A DNA stretch of 64,000 bases from [Anoxybacillus] calidus (GCF_013760845.1 NZ_JACDUU010000004.1:193877-257876), one strand, 5' to 3'. Counted from the stretch's first letter, positions 10,262-20,016 are shown. Made by a program: numbers and translations. The notes: generated from the letters alone by a model not told the origin.

Positions 10262-10382
10262 AGGGCTGACCCATCAGCGTCTGACCTCACGTACATTTTC
10301 ACAATATATAGTCCCTTTATCTAATGTTATGTCCTATATATTATGCTGTGAAGTCCGACACTTGCTTTTTGGATCAGCCTCT
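10262..10382. repeat. Dispersed nested palindrome, copy 4
   Basis: Outer blocks GGGCTGACCCATCAGCGTCT and CACTTGCTTTTTGGATCAGCC, inner TTCACAATATATAGTCC against GTCCTATATATTATGCTGTG. The pairing has drifted (AAGTCCGACA replaces GGGTCTGACA), suggesting an older copy. It sits inside the decayed region. Confidence 0.8.
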
Positions 10383-10446
10383 TTTTCTTATATTATCGGT
10401 AATGAAGATACACTAACACTGAACCTAAAAAGGGGATAAATCGGAG

Positions 10447-10596
10447 ATGCTGCTGAACCATTTAAAACGTCAAATATCGTTTTATGTTCTTTTCATTATT
10501 TGATATCTGTGTGCATTTGAAAAAAGAGAAATTGAACAGCCCTATTCTATTCCTAACGTTACCACTATTATTCCGATTACGACCATCCATTCATAA
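10447..10596 (+). pseudogene. Small reading frame interrupted by one TGA
   Basis: ATG at 10447 opens a 50-codon frame with a hydrophobic first part (ISFYVLFII) that is broken once by TGA and then continues as YLCAFEKREIEQPYSIPNVT to a TAA at 10594-10596. AAAAAGGGG lies about 15 bases and GGAG directly upstream. It may be the remains of a tiny membrane-protein gene; chance cannot be excluded. Confidence 0.25.
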
Positions 10597-10615
10597 AAGC
10601 TGATAACTCCATTTT

Positions 10616-10948
10616 TTATTGTTTCACTACTTCTTTTCTTAATGTATCATACGTAATATTCCAATGTGACGTATGCCAAACGACAGATCCGTTTTCAAAT
10701 AACAGCGCCTGCGGGGACTCGTGTTTGACTTCAAACGTTTCTGCAATGTAATTGGATAATGGTCGTGCCTCTTGAACATAAAGGTAATATGTATCTACCT
10801 CCGGATGAGCTTCGACAAACTTTTTATATTCATCAAAAGCTGATAGGCTTATTGGGCATGTCAAACTATGTTTAATAAACAGAAATGATTTCCCTTTTTC
10901 CAATACCTCTTGAAATTGTTCAACACTGTCGATTTTCTTCATTGCCAT
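10616..10948 (-). CDS. ytxJ: Monothiol bacilliredoxin BrxC (YtxJ)
   Basis: Thioredoxin-fold protein of 110 residues with the single-cysteine motif TCPIS (in KHSLTCPISLSAF, about 28-40), the hallmark of YtxJ/BrxC, which removes bacillithiol from S-bacillithiolated proteins. ATG at 10948 is taken as the start because GAGGTG is 6 bases upstream; a GTG three codons earlier lies within the ribosome site. Last gene of ytxG-ytxH-ytxJ, 18 bases after ytxH. In B. subtilis the operon responds to sigma-H and sigma-B; a sigma-H-like promoter is seen before ytxG. Confidence 0.9.
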   Translation of the reverse strand: MAMKKIDSVEQFQEVLEKGKSFLFIKHSLTCPISLSAFDEYKKFVEAHPEVDTYYLYVQEARPLSNYIAETFEVKHESPQALLFENGSVVWHTSHWNITYDTLRKEVVKQ

Positions 10949-10966
10949 TTTGTTCACCTCGTCATT

Positions 10967-11374
10967 TTAATGTTGGTTAAATTTATTTTCCGCGTCGTTC
11001 AACGCTTCCTCTGCTTCTTTTAGCATTTTCTCAATATTTATTTTATTTCCCTCATTTGACTCATAATGAGTTGGAATGGGAATCGACATTGCTTCTGAAG
11101 AATCATCCATGCGTTCATCTAGAACTTCATTCTTTACATTTCTTTCATTTTTCACAGCTATTGGGGATTTTGCTAAATCTGCTGTTTTATCTTTTGCAAG
11201 TTTCATCCATTCGATCGCTGTCGTTTTTAGCTCATCGATATCCGTATTCTTGATTTCCTGCAATAATTTTTTTCCTTTTTCACTTGAAAGAAACACAGTT
11301 GTCGCAGCACCAACAATCCCGCCAACAATCGCTCCGAATAAAAATGCTCCGTTTCCGTTTTTATTTCCTGCCAT
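10967..11374 (-). CDS. ytxH: YtxH-like general stress protein
   Basis: 135-residue protein with an N-terminal glycine/alanine-rich transmembrane segment (AFLFGAIVGGIVGAATTVFL, about 9-28) followed directly by SSEKGKKLLQEI, the standard YtxH-family signature, and a charged, helix-prone C-terminal part. The function is not known; family members are membrane-anchored stress proteins. The start is the ATG at 11374 with GAGGAGGTT 6 bases upstream; the longer frame upstream runs into ytxG and lacks a ribosome site. Middle gene of the ytxGHJ operon. Confidence 0.9.
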   Translation of the reverse strand: MAGNKNGNGAFLFGAIVGGIVGAATTVFLSSEKGKKLLQEIKNTDIDELKTTAIEWMKLAKDKTADLAKSPIAVKNERNVKNEVLDERMDDSSEAMSIPIPTHYESNEGNKINIEKMLKEAEEALNDAENKFNQH

Positions 11375-11387
11375 TGAAAAAACCTCC

Positions 11388-11816
11388 TCAACTTTTCTGT
11401 TTATGTTGTTTTCTTTCTCTCCATTTTTCCCATATTTCAAGAAAAGCATTTCCCCATTGCATCACTTGAACTACTTTTTCTTGATGATGTTCGATTTTTT
11501 TCGCTACTGTGTCGGAAATATCGTGAAGCGATTGATTAAACGACTCAACAGTAGAACTTACATTTTCTACTGCCTGAACAATGGAATTTAAACTTTCTAT
11601 CTTTCTTTGAATATCATCAGCTACTGCATTTGTCGTTCGTAATAGCTGCGTCGTTTCCGTTGTAATATCCTGTACTTGCTTTTCCAAGCTATTGATTGTT
11701 TTTGTTAAGCTTTGAATCGTCTCTTGAAATGCTTTTAATGTTTTGGCTATGTATATAACTAAAATAAAAAATGAGATAGCAATTAACGCAACACTTAAAT
11801 ATAAAATAATTTTCAT
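11388..11816 (-). CDS. ytxG: YtxG, DUF948-type membrane-anchored coiled-coil protein
   Basis: 142 residues: one N-terminal membrane helix (IILYLSVALIAISFFILVIY, about 3-22) then a long amphipathic coiled coil rich in Thr/Gln/Glu (LKAFQETIQSLTKTINSLEK and onward to about 125) and a basic tail. This is the DUF948 architecture. The role is unknown beyond membership of a stress-induced operon. ATG at 11816 follows AAGGAGGAG at 4-5 bases; six further codons upstream are inside the ribosome site. First gene of ytxGHJ, 13 bases before ytxH, divergent from the aminopeptidase gene. Confidence 0.88.
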   Translation of the reverse strand: MKIILYLSVALIAISFFILVIYIAKTLKAFQETIQSLTKTINSLEKQVQDITTETTQLLRTTNAVADDIQRKIESLNSIVQAVENVSSTVESFNQSLHDISDTVAKKIEHHQEKVVQVMQWGNAFLEIWEKWRERKQHKQKS

Positions 11817-11855
11817 CGTTCTCCTCCTTAGCTGCAACCCATTTTCTCTATCACA

Positions 11856-11885
11856 TAATTCGAGTTCTAAACGACAAATTCCTGC
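11856..11885 (-). promoter_or_regulatory. Sigma-H-like promoter for ytxGHJ
   Basis: On the minus strand GCAGGAATT (11885-11877) matches the sigma-H -35 consensus RNAGGAWWW, and after 12 bases CTCGAATTA (11864-11856) matches RNNGAATWW apart from the first base. In B. subtilis ytxGHJ is under sigma-H and sigma-B. No convincing sigma-B element was found here. Confidence 0.55.
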
Positions 11886-11968
11886 AAGAGATTGTATTCA
11901 ACAAATCCTCAGCATTCGGTTACAATATAATTTGTACATAAAATTATGATCTTTTGGAGGCATAGCAA

Positions 11969-13084
11969 ATGAAAGATCCGCGCATTGAGCAATTAGCGAA
12001 AAATTTAATTCACTATTCCGTTCGACTGCAAAAAGGAGAAAAAGTATTGATTGAAAACTTTGGGTTGCAACGCGAACTCGTTATCGCCCTCGTCCGCGAA
12101 GCATACACTGCTGGCGGCTATCCGTTCGTTTTGTTAAAAGATCATCAAGTAGATCGAGCACTGCTGCTTGGCGCTCAAGAAGAGCAATTTGCGATGATGG
12201 CTGAATTTGAAGCAAACGTGATGCAAAATATGGACGCTTACATCGGTTTGCGTGCAGGCGACAACATTAACGAATTTGCTGATGTACCAGACGATAAAAT
12301 GAAAATTCACGGCAAAACAATTGGACAAAAAGTCCATCGTGAAATTCGCGTACCAAAAACAAAATGGGTTGTGCTCCGCTATCCAAACCCATCGATGGCA
12401 CAGCTTGCAAAAATGAGCACAGAAGCATTTGAAGATTTCTATTTTAATGTATGTAATCTCGACTATGGCAAAATGGATAAAGCAATGGATGCCCTTGTTG
12501 AGCTCATGAACAAGACCGATAAAGTGCGCATTACTGGTCCGGGCACAGATTTAACATTCTCCATTAAAGGCATTCCAGCCGTCAAATGTTCAGGACAAAT
12601 GAACATTCCAGATGGTGAAGTATATACAGCGCCTGTTCGCGATTCTGTAAACGGTACGATTACATTCAATACTCCTTCACCATATCAAGGTTTTACGTTC
12701 GAAAATATCAAGCTTACATTCAAGGATGGCAAAATTATTGAAGCGACAGCGAACGATACAGAGCGCATTAACAAAATCTTCGATACAGATGAAGGAGCGC
12801 GCTACATCGGAGAATTCGCCATCGGTGTTAACCCTTATATTCAGCATCCTATGCAAGATATCTTATTCGACGAAAAAATTGACGGCAGTTTCCATTTTAC
12901 ACCTGGTCAATGTTACGATGATGCCTACAATGGCAACCATTCGAACATTCATTGGGACATGGTCATGATTCAACGCCCGGAATACGGCGGCGGTGAAATT
13001 TACTTTGACGATGTGCTCATCCGTAAAGACGGCCGCTTCGTCATTCCAGAGTTGGAACCATTAAATCCAGAGAACTTAAAATAA
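11969..13084 (+). CDS. ampS: M29-family metallo-aminopeptidase (AmpS/aminopeptidase T type)
   Basis: Cytosolic two-metal aminopeptidase that releases N-terminal residues from peptides. 371 residues. The expected metal ligands are visible in order: Glu in PDGEVYTAPV, Glu in YIGEFAIG, His in GSFHFTPG, Tyr in QCYDDAY, and His and Asp in SNIHWDMV. The ATG has TTGGAGG 7-8 bases upstream. It stands alone, divergent from ytxGHJ and convergent with murC, with a shared hairpin terminator. The gene matches thermophilic M29 enzymes in length and motif order. Confidence 0.93.
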   Translation: MKDPRIEQLAKNLIHYSVRLQKGEKVLIENFGLQRELVIALVREAYTAGGYPFVLLKDHQVDRALLLGAQEEQFAMMAEFEANVMQNMDAYIGLRAGDNINEFADVPDDKMKIHGKTIGQKVHREIRVPKTKWVVLRYPNPSMAQLAKMSTEAFEDFYFNVCNLDYGKMDKAMDALVELMNKTDKVRITGPGTDLTFSIKGIPAVKCSGQMNIPDGEVYTAPVRDSVNGTITFNTPSPYQGFTFENIKLTFKDGKIIEATANDTERINKIFDTDEGARYIGEFAIGVNPYIQHPMQDILFDEKIDGSFHFTPGQCYDDAYNGNHSNIHWDMVMIQRPEYGGGEIYFDDVLIRKDGRFVIPELEPLNPENLK

Positions 13085-13092
13085 ACAGCAAA

Positions 13093-13121
13093 CGAGGCAG
13101 GGAATTTCCTGCCTCGCTTTT
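13093..13121. terminator. Bidirectional terminator between ampS and murC
   Basis: CGAGGCAGG..CCTGCCTCG hairpin followed by a T-run on the plus strand; it touches the murC stop, so it can serve both convergent genes. Confidence 0.8.
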
Positions 13122-14423
13122 TTATGAGCGAATGGTTTGCTCGTATGCCTCTTGAAACTTTTGAATATCTCCTGCTCCCATAAAAATGAGGACGGCATGT
13201 GGATGCTCTTTTAATACTGCCGTATCATGCTCTTGAATAAGGCGGGCATTCGGGATTTTTTCCTGTAAATCTGTAATGGAAAGTTTACCGTGATGTTCCC
13301 TTGCTGAGCCAAATATGTCGCATAAATACACTTGGTCCGCTTTTTGCAAGCTTTCGGCAAATTCATTTAAAAACGCTTGCGTTCTCGTATACGTATGCGG
13401 TTGAAAAATAGCAACGATCTCTCTATCAGGGTATTTTTGTTTTGCCGCATCAATCGTCGCCAAAATTTCTGTCGGATGGTGCGCGTAGTCGTCGATTAAG
13501 ATTTGGCCTCCAAGTTGTTTTTCGCTAAAACGTCGTTTAACCCCTTGAAACGTTTTAAGACGTTCTTGAATAACCGCAACATCGATCTCTTCATAATGAC
13601 ATAATGCAATCACTGCCAATGCGTTTAATACATTATGATCGCCATGCCGCGGAATTTCGAAAGAAGCAAAAAAAGTATTGCGCACAAATACATCGAATGC
13701 CGTCCCTTCCGTTGTCTTCACAACATTGCGCGCTTGAAAGTCATTATCTTCTCCAAATCCATAAAAAAGGACCGGCACTTTCGCTTGAATTTTTTGTAGA
13801 TATTCATCATCTCCACATGCAATAATCCCTTTTTTCACTTGCAAAGCCATCTCTTGAAAAGCAGCGAATACATCATCAATATTGGCAAAATAATCAGGGT
13901 GATCAAAATCGATGTTTGTCATAATTGCGTAATCAGGAAAATATGCCAAGAAATGTCGGCGATATTCGCAAGCTTCAAACACAAAGTATTTGCTGTTTTC
14001 AACACCTTTTCCGGTCCCGTCACCGATTAAGTAAGACGTTGGCTGAGCTCCTTGCATGACATGCGCTAACAACCCAGTTGTAGATGTTTTCCCATGAGCT
14101 CCTGTCACCGCAACGCTTGTGAATTTTTGTAAAAATTCTCCTAAAAAACGATGATACCGAATCACTGGAACATCTAATTCGTATGCGGCCTGAATCTCTT
14201 CATGTGTATCTGGAAAAGCATTCCCCGCAATCACTGTATAGCCGGGTTTAATATTTTCTCTGCTGAATGGAAAAATCGGAATTCCACGATCTTCTAACGC
14301 TTGTTGTGTAAAAAAGCGCTTCTCCACATCTGAACCTTGTACTTCATATTTCATATCGTGAAGGACTTGAGCTAAAGCGCTCATTCCCGTCCCTTTAATA
14401 CCGACGAAATGGTAAACAGTCAT
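13122..14423 (-). CDS. murC: UDP-N-acetylmuramate--L-alanine ligase
   Basis: Adds L-Ala to UDP-MurNAc with ATP, the first peptide step of cell-wall precursor synthesis in the cytoplasm. 433 residues. Visible: N-terminal Rossmann motif [13 protein letters not shown] (about 4-16), ATP P-loop [12 protein letters not shown] (about 104-115), [11 protein letters not shown], and [10 protein letters not shown] in the C-terminal part. The start is ATG at 14423 with GGAGGT 7 bases upstream; the frame extends 17 codons further but without a ribosome site. In B. subtilis murC lies in the same neighbourhood between ampS-type and ytpT/ytpR genes. Confidence 0.96.
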   Translation of the reverse strand: MTVYHFVGIKGTGMSALAQVLHDMKYEVQGSDVEKRFFTQQALEDRGIPIFPFSRENIKPGYTVIAGNAFPDTHEEIQAAYELDVPVIRYHRFLGEFLQKFTSVAVTGAHGKTSTTGLLAHVMQGAQPTSYLIGDGTGKGVENSKYFVFEACEYRRHFLAYFPDYAIMTNIDFDHPDYFANIDDVFAAFQEMALQVKKGIIACGDDEYLQKIQAKVPVLFYGFGEDNDFQARNVVKTTEGTAFDVFVRNTFFASFEIPRHGDHNVLNALAVIALCHYEEIDVAVIQERLKTFQGVKRRFSEKQLGGQILIDDYAHHPTEILATIDAAKQKYPDREIVAIFQPHTYTRTQAFLNEFAESLQKADQVYLCDIFGSAREHHGKLSITDLQEKIPNARLIQEHDTAVLKEHPHAVLIFMGAGDIQKFQEAYEQTIRS

Positions 14424-14557
14424 ATCGAAGACCTCCAACAATCGTCTATCTGTAAGACAGTATATGATGTTCATCTAGATTTGTTATTTGCCTAATCGTA
14501 TGTATCTCACATTTCAACATTATATCACTGTTTTGTGTTAAAAACTACGAGGAAAAA

Positions 14558-14589
14558 GAAAACTGATAGAACTTTCTCTATCAGTTTTC
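14558..14589 (-). terminator. Terminator after the nicotinate phosphoribosyltransferase gene
   Basis: Perfect 13-base arms GAAAACTGATAGA / TCTATCAGTTTTC with a T-rich run on the minus strand. Confidence 0.85.
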
Positions 14590-14603
14590 CCAGCAAACCA
14601 CTA

Positions 14604-15713
14604 TTATATCGACGATAAATCGACTTTTTCTAACCGTGGATTTGGGCGATATCTTCTTCCTGCTTTTGCTTGATGCTTTCCGTTCAACAATACATTGTCG
14701 CCTGTAAAACCGATATGAACTTTTAATAAGCTGCTGCCAACTCCGTACATATCGACCGGAACTCCTTGCTTTTCAAACTCAATAATTCGCTGCTCGTTAA
14801 ATCCACCGCTGACAACAATTTTAACATGATTGAATCCTTCGCGGTCAAGCGCCTCGCGCAACGCGAAAATGAGAGGCGGGTTAACCCCGCGTGGGTCAAA
14901 CGTACCAAGCACTTCTGGGTGACGGATAAAATATTGGTCAATCATCGTCCGTGATGTATCAACACGAACACCCTTTAACTTGTCGCCAAACTCACGGGCA
15001 ACACGCAGCGCATCCGTAATACAGTCATTGTTATAGTCAACAAGTACAATTAAATCATCATCAGGATATTTGGCATGATACGCTTTTGCTGCTGCGACAA
15101 CATCTCCATCAAATAGTTGGATTAGAGCATGCGGCATTGTTCCCATTCCTTCTTTGCCCCACCATTCATTCATCGCATGGGTCGCTTGTGCCGTTGAGCC
15201 ACCAATGAACGCAGCGTAGCCGTCACCCGCCTGCATCATGAAATGATCATCGCGATCTCCCATAAAGATAATTGGCTTTTGCACGCCTGACAATGCAGCC
15301 GCTTTTACTACATTATACACGTTTGTCGCAACGGATGTTCTCCGTGCTAAAATTCCGTCAATAATCCCTTCTAAATAACCAAAGTTTTGATAAGGACCGG
15401 TAATCGTTAAAACGGTTTCAAAAGGACTAATCTTATCCCCGTCTTTCAACGAATAAATTTCCAAATTATCCGGATCATCAGCAAACGTTTTGATAAGGGC
15501 GATGACTTCGTCCGTGCCGCAAAGAACGGCATGTTCTTTTTGGAAAAATTGCATTGTCACAATATTATCAGGACGAAATTCACGTACAATTTCTCTCGTT
15601 TTCAAAAAATATACAGCTGAAAACCAACCATCGCGCACCCGCTCATCAAATTTAAACGTTTTATTTGTTAATCTCTTAATTTTTCCTTGCAGCTTTAATT
15701 CGATCTCCTTCAT
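14604..15713 (-). CDS. Nicotinate phosphoribosyltransferase (short form)
   Basis: Makes nicotinate mononucleotide from nicotinate and PRPP in NAD salvage. 369 residues, the shorter bacterial type. Recognisable family blocks are RDGWFSAVYFLKT near the N-terminus, FMGDRDDHFMMQAGDGYAA, GTMPHALIQLF (about 193), VLVDYNNDCITDAL, GVRVDTSR, VVSGGFNE and MYGVGSSLL (phosphate-binding segment). The ATG is preceded by GGGAG at 7 bases. It is a single-gene unit with its own terminator. On the minus strand TTGACG (15761-15756) and TATATA (15739-15734), 16 bases apart, form a likely promoter. B. subtilis PncB is a longer relative, so no symbol is assigned. Confidence 0.88.
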   Translation of the reverse strand: MKEIELKLQGKIKRLTNKTFKFDERVRDGWFSAVYFLKTREIVREFRPDNIVTMQFFQKEHAVLCGTDEVIALIKTFADDPDNLEIYSLKDGDKISPFETVLTITGPYQNFGYLEGIIDGILARRTSVATNVYNVVKAAALSGVQKPIIFMGDRDDHFMMQAGDGYAAFIGGSTAQATHAMNEWWGKEGMGTMPHALIQLFDGDVVAAAKAYHAKYPDDDLIVLVDYNNDCITDALRVAREFGDKLKGVRVDTSRTMIDQYFIRHPEVLGTFDPRGVNPPLIFALREALDREGFNHVKIVVSGGFNEQRIIEFEKQGVPVDMYGVGSSLLKVHIGFTGDNVLLNGKHQAKAGRRYRPNPRLEKVDLSSI

Positions 15714-15822
15714 CCTTAAGCTCCCTCGCTAAATATATAATATAATCTTATTTTTCGTCAAACTAAAGAATATCATGTTTATCTATATCTTCTGAACCTC
15801 TGCGCGACGAAAGTCGGCATGT

Positions 15823-15865
15823 GCTAGTGTATCTTCTGTAATCTGCAGACAGAAGATACACTAGC
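15823..15865. repeat. Perfect 17-bp inverted repeat
   Basis: GCTAGTGTATCTTCTGT (15823-15839) is exactly repeated in reverse complement at 15849-15865, with a 9-base loop. No T-run follows on either strand. It lies downstream of sftA and upstream of the nicotinate phosphoribosyltransferase gene, in an otherwise empty 218-base gap. Confidence 0.85.
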
Positions 15866-15931
15866 CTTTCATGAACAAGGACTCCCATGGAATCCAGTAA
15901 ATCGTTTGATCCCTTCACCCAACCACAAAAG

Positions 15932-18085
15932 TCACATTGTTTCTTGTAAGTTCGCCAGCTCTTCTTCTGTAATTAACACATCACGCGGTTTACTGCCGCG
16001 CGCTTCCGAAATAATTCCGTGCTCTTCCATCATTTCAATCAATCTTGCAGCGCGATTATAACCGATGCGGAATCGTCTTTGTAAGCTTGAAGTTGATGCA
16101 CCGCCTTGTTGAACAACAAATTCGCACGCTTCCAAAAATAATTCATCTTCTTCATGTGACAATGAGTTTTGCTTAATAAGATCCTCTTGCTGAAACAAAT
16201 ATGACGGTGACATTTGGTTTTTTACATGGGCAACGACACGTTCAATTTCTTCATCAGAAACATAGTTTCCTTGAATGCGAATGGTTTTCGATGTGCCGTT
16301 TTCAAGAAATAGCATGTCGCCCCGACCAAGCAACTTCTCGGCTCCATTCGTATCAATAATCGTTCGTGAATCAATTTGAGAAGAAACAGAAAAAGCAATT
16401 CTTGTCGGAATGTTTGCCTTAATGAGACCGGTAATGACATCGACAGAAGGGCGCTGTGTCGCAACAATTAAATGAATCCCACAAGCTCTCGCTTTTTGAG
16501 CAATGCGACAAATCGCCTCCTCTACATCAGCAGGTGATACCATCATTAAATCAGCAAGCTCATCAATAATAATAACAATATATGGCATATGATGTTCAAG
16601 CTTTTGCTCTCGCTTCACTAATTCATTATAACGGTTAATATCCCTGACGCCAGCATGAGCAAATAATTCATAGCGACGCTCCATCTCCTCAACCGCCCAT
16701 TTTAAAGCACCGGTGGCTGCTTTTACGTCAGTAATGACCGGGCTCACCAAATGCGGGATATGATTATACGGTGCAAGCTCGACCATTTTGGGATCGATTA
16801 ACAATAACTTTACTTCATGAGGGGCAGCCTTGTAGAGCAAACTTACAAGCATCGCATTAATACAGACACTCTTGCCCGATCCTGTCGCCCCAGCAATAAG
16901 TCCATGCGGCATTTTCTTTAAATCTGTTACAATTGGTGCTCCCGATATATCTAACCCAAGAGCAACGGTAAGTGGTGACGGATTTCTTGTAAAAGCCGGG
17001 CTCTGCAAAATTTCCCGAATAAACACAGGACGGCTTTGTAAGTTCGGAACTTCAATACCGATTGTACTTTTTCCCGGAATCGGCGCTTCGATACGAATAT
17101 CCCTCGCTGCCAAACTCAATTTAATGTCATCGGCCAAGCTTGTAATTTTATTCACTTTTACTCCTCGTTCAGGCTGCACTTCAAACCGTGTAACGGTCGG
17201 TCCTTGTGTGACATGGACAACAGTCGCGCCTACATTAAAGCTTTCAAACGTCTGATTTAACAATTCCCGCTGCTCATTTAGCCATTGCTCATCATTTTCC
17301 TGTCTTTCGACGGGTGGATTCAACAACGTCAATGAAGGAAAGCGGTATGATTGAGATTGTTCTTGTTTCTTTCGTTCCTCCCATTTTTTCCGATCTTGCT
17401 TAAGCATAATAACGTTGTAAGGAATCGGAGAGCGCTGCTTTTCTTTTTGCTCCTGCTCTCTAAGCTGATTTTGTTCTTGATTTTGCTCTATTTGTTGCTC
17501 TTCTTCGGCAACCAACTTTTCATCCGCTTCTTCACGATTGTCCGCTAATGTTTCTTCTTCATTTTTCGTTAAGTCAGAGTCTGCTAACTGCTCGGTGTTT
17601 TCCGTTGTCAAAGGCGTTACCGTTTGCATTTCCTCAACATGATCGATTGCCTCTTTAAATCTATTTTTCTCATTATTAACTAGCGGTGTTTTATCATCCT
17701 CTAACAGGGGCTCCTCGTCTTTTGGAAGGAATAGTGATGCTTCAGAAGTTAACTCAAATTCCACCTTTTCTTTTTTAGGACGTTGTTTATATCCATAAAT
17801 TGGAGATGGCACTTCTGAAGGGCGAAACGGTTTTTTTTGCACCTGCTCACTTGACTCATTTATCACTGTCGTTTCCATCTTCCGAACAGCAGATATTTTT
17901 TTCGGAGATGACGCAGGTTCATCGGGAATCAGTGGAAAACGAAACTTCCCTGTTGGATATTGGTATGTCACTTTTGTTTCTATTCGAAAAGAAGACGGCT
18001 GTTTCGTTCGTTCTTGTTTTTCAACAGAAATTCGTTCTTCCTCTTCTTCTCTGACAAAATTGAATAGTTTTTTCAACCATTTCAT
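15932..18085 (-). CDS. sftA: DNA translocase SftA (YtpT), FtsK/SpoIIIE family
   Basis: ATP-driven DNA pump that moves chromosome ends out of the closing division septum. About 717 residues. There is no N-terminal membrane domain: residues 1-230 are charged low complexity rich in Glu/Gln/Lys, as in SftA and unlike SpoIIIE. The motor has the Walker A motif GATGSGKSV, then [14 protein letters not shown], and Walker [15 protein letters not shown]-terminal winged-helix gamma domain ([21 protein letters not shown]) recognises orienting DNA sequences in this family. ATG at 18085 is chosen; the frame opens one codon earlier at a TTG, and the ribosome site (GAGTGA) is weak. Confidence 0.94.
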   Translation of the reverse strand: MKWLKKLFNFVREEEEERISVEKQERTKQPSSFRIETKVTYQYPTGKFRFPLIPDEPASSPKKISAVRKMETTVINESSEQVQKKPFRPSEVPSPIYGYKQRPKKEKVEFELTSEASLFLPKDEEPLLEDDKTPLVNNEKNRFKEAIDHVEEMQTVTPLTTENTEQLADSDLTKNEEETLADNREEADEKLVAEEEQQIEQNQEQNQLREQEQKEKQRSPIPYNVIMLKQDRKKWEERKKQEQSQSYRFPSLTLLNPPVERQENDEQWLNEQRELLNQTFESFNVGATVVHVTQGPTVTRFEVQPERGVKVNKITSLADDIKLSLAARDIRIEAPIPGKSTIGIEVPNLQSRPVFIREILQSPAFTRNPSPLTVALGLDISGAPIVTDLKKMPHGLIAGATGSGKSVCINAMLVSLLYKAAPHEVKLLLIDPKMVELAPYNHIPHLVSPVITDVKAATGALKWAVEEMERRYELFAHAGVRDINRYNELVKREQKLEHHMPYIVIIIDELADLMMVSPADVEEAICRIAQKARACGIHLIVATQRPSVDVITGLIKANIPTRIAFSVSSQIDSRTIIDTNGAEKLLGRGDMLFLENGTSKTIRIQGNYVSDEEIERVVAHVKNQMSPSYLFQQEDLIKQNSLSHEEDELFLEACEFVVQQGGASTSSLQRRFRIGYNRAARLIEMMEEHGIISEARGSKPRDVLITEEELANLQETM

Positions 18086-18153
18086 CAATAATCACTCTTT
18101 CATTAATGTACCTTACAACAATTTATTTTAACAATAATTCGAGAATTTTCTAC

Positions 18154-18188
18154 AAAAAAGTCACTAGATGTACATCTAGTGACTTTTT
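18154..18188 (-). terminator. Terminator after ytpR
   Basis: A 24-base perfect palindrome, GTCACTAGATGT/ACATCTAGTGAC, flanked by A and T runs. It ends the ytpP-ytpQ-ytpR transcript before sftA. Confidence 0.85.
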
Positions 18189-18199
18189 GACTAAACGTT

Positions 18200-18805
18200 T
18201 TACTTGAAAAATGGCTGACCTACTTCATATTCATCAGATAAAACAAGAATTCCTTTTTCTTGTGGAGCGTTTGGCAAATCAAGTTCGCGCGCCGAACAAA
18301 TCATGCCATATGACGGAACGCCGCGCAATTCCGCCTCTCGAATTACTAAACCGCTTGGCATCACCGCTCCGATTTTAGCCACAACTACTTTTTGACCAGC
18401 TTCCACATTCGGTGCACCACAGACAATTTGCAATACTTCATTTCCGACATCGACTTTACATACGCTTAACTTATCAGCATTTGGATGCTTCTCTTTTTCT
18501 TTCACATAACCAACAACAAACTTTGGTGAAAAATCGGCTTTTAGTTGTTCAGAAAAACCGTTTTTCGCTAAAATTTCATTGATAACAGATACGACTTCTT
18601 CATTGAGTTCAACAGAACCATTTTCTGTAAACTCATAGTATTTTGATGCATTGAAAACATTGTATCCGACCGTTTCTCCTGTTTCTTCATGAAAAATGCG
18701 AGCAACATCTCCCTTTTTTTCGAATGCCCGTTGTTCAGGATTAATCGTTTTTAATGAAACAAGCAATACGTCTCCGATTCCTTCACGATTGTAAAATACG
18801 TTCAT
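18200..18805 (-). CDS. ytpR: YtpR-family tRNA-binding-domain protein
   Basis: 201 residues. The C-terminal half (about 88-195) is an EMAP-II/PheT-type OB fold that binds structured [44 protein letters not shown] and [10 protein letters not shown] are its standard blocks. The N-terminal part is the DUF4479-like module. It resembles a free-standing version of the N-terminal domain of phenylalanyl-tRNA synthetase beta chain; the cellular role is not known. AAAGGATG lies about 8 bases before the ATG. It is the last gene of ytpP-ytpQ-ytpR, 17 bases after ytpQ. Confidence 0.92.
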   Translation of the reverse strand: MNVFYNREGIGDVLLVSLKTINPEQRAFEKKGDVARIFHEETGETVGYNVFNASKYYEFTENGSVELNEEVVSVINEILAKNGFSEQLKADFSPKFVVGYVKEKEKHPNADKLSVCKVDVGNEVLQIVCGAPNVEAGQKVVVAKIGAVMPSGLVIREAELRGVPSYGMICSARELDLPNAPQEKGILVLSDEYEVGQPFFK

Positions 18806-18822
18806 CTGTCAAACATCCTTTC

Positions 18823-19626
18823 TTACTTTTTTGTACGATTTTTCCCTAAAATAAAAATAGGTTCTAAATTCCCATCTTCATATAAGAACGATAATGCGGT
18901 AATCGGAACGCGTCCGCTGGCAAAAAAGCTCATCGTCATCTGTGCAAGTACATCATAGCCAATTTCGTTACGAATGTCAGCAATAATAAGGACGTCTTGA
19001 TGCGGAACGGCAAGTACCATTGTCCCGGTTATTTTTTCGGAAAACTTAGCTAAAAATGACTCATTTAAAATGCGGCTTGCGTCATAACCATCGTTTGTAT
19101 TAATAAAGTAAAAAACATTATCAGCCACTCGATCTTCTTTTACTTTCATTTCTAACGAACGAACGTTAAAACGGGCGATTTCCTTAATACGATTTTCATC
19201 CCAGTTTTCTTTTTCGACGAGTTTTTTGTCAATTAAACGATATGTACTTCCTAAATCAAGAGCATAGTAGATCCGCGTTTCTGCCGTATGCTCATCATAA
19301 ATAAGCGGTATACCTTCGCTTGTTTCTAAAGGAAATGAAGTAGAACGAATGACAGGATAAATATCTTTTTCTTTACCAGATAATGAATGGTTTTCGTTCA
19401 TCATCGTTAATGTCTGCTCGATATAATAAACCACTTCATCAATCGCCGCTTCTTTTTTCTCTTCCCATTTTGCAATAATGCCCGGCAATGAAATGGTTAC
19501 TCCCTTTTTTGTTTCTTTATTTTCTACACGGAGGGTATCTTTCTTCGCATCAAACAGAAACGTCCAATCGTAATGTGCAAGTCTTTTTTCAATTTCCTTT
19601 CGCATTTGTTTGCTGTCCATTTTCAT
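18823..19626 (-). CDS. ytpQ: YtpQ, DUF1444 family protein
   Basis: 267-residue soluble protein of unknown function, DUF1444 type. Blocks visible are [20 protein letters not shown] near the N-terminus, [20 protein letters not shown] in the middle, [12 protein letters not shown], and [18 protein letters not shown] followed by [14 protein letters not shown]. No signal peptide, membrane span or catalytic motif is evident. GGAGGG precedes the ATG at 6 bases. It lies between ytpP (thioredoxin-like) and ytpR in one transcription unit, the same order as in B. subtilis, which is the main reason for the name. Confidence 0.88.
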   Translation of the reverse strand: MKMDSKQMRKEIEKRLAHYDWTFLFDAKKDTLRVENKETKKGVTISLPGIIAKWEEKKEAAIDEVVYYIEQTLTMMNENHSLSGKEKDIYPVIRSTSFPLETSEGIPLIYDEHTAETRIYYALDLGSTYRLIDKKLVEKENWDENRIKEIARFNVRSLEMKVKEDRVADNVFYFINTNDGYDASRILNESFLAKFSEKITGTMVLAVPHQDVLIIADIRNEIGYDVLAQMTMSFFASGRVPITALSFLYEDGNLEPIFILGKNRTKK

Positions 19627-19662
19627 AGTTTTCCCTCCTTTCCTGCCCCATTTTCAGAAAAA

Positions 19663-19980
19663 TTAGCGGTTTAATCCGTTAATAAACTGCTCAACTTCTT
19701 CTTTTGTTTTGCGTTCTTTGCTGACGAAACGGCCGATTTCTTTTCCGTTTTCATAAGCAATAAAGCTTGGTATACCAAAAACATCATGTTCAATACATAA
19801 ATCTAACAATTGGTCGCGGTCTACAGAATAAAATGCATAATCAGAAAATTGCTGTTCAATTTCTGGAAGAACCGGTTTTAATACTTGGCAATCCGGACAC
19901 CAGTCCGCTGTAAACAACATGATGACCTTTCCTTCTTGAATGACTTCTTTATATTGTTCAACGGTTTCAATTGATTTCAT
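19663..19980 (-). CDS. ytpP: Thioredoxin-like protein YtpP
   Basis: 105-residue cytosolic thioredoxin-fold protein. The active site is CPDC in FTADWCPDCQVLKP (about 24-37) instead of the canonical CGPC, and the cis-proline loop is GIPSFIAYENG. CPDC suggests a disulfide reductase or oxidoreductase with a shifted redox potential; its partner is not known. AAAGGAGA precedes the ATG. First gene of the ytpPQR unit; the next gene starts 37 bases later. Confidence 0.92.
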   Translation of the reverse strand: MKSIETVEQYKEVIQEGKVIMLFTADWCPDCQVLKPVLPEIEQQFSDYAFYSVDRDQLLDLCIEHDVFGIPSFIAYENGKEIGRFVSKERKTKEEVEQFINGLNR

Positions 19981-20016
19981 GCCTCAATCTCCTTTCATCA
20001 TCTTTTTATAATAACG

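Noticed and set aside
10221-10439. 72-codon plus-strand frame
   Set aside because: It runs through copy 4 of the dispersed palindrome and has no ribosome site; its residues are those of the repeat.
16222-16467. 81-codon minus-strand frame inside sftA
   Set aside because: Out-of-frame shadow within the motor domain of sftA.
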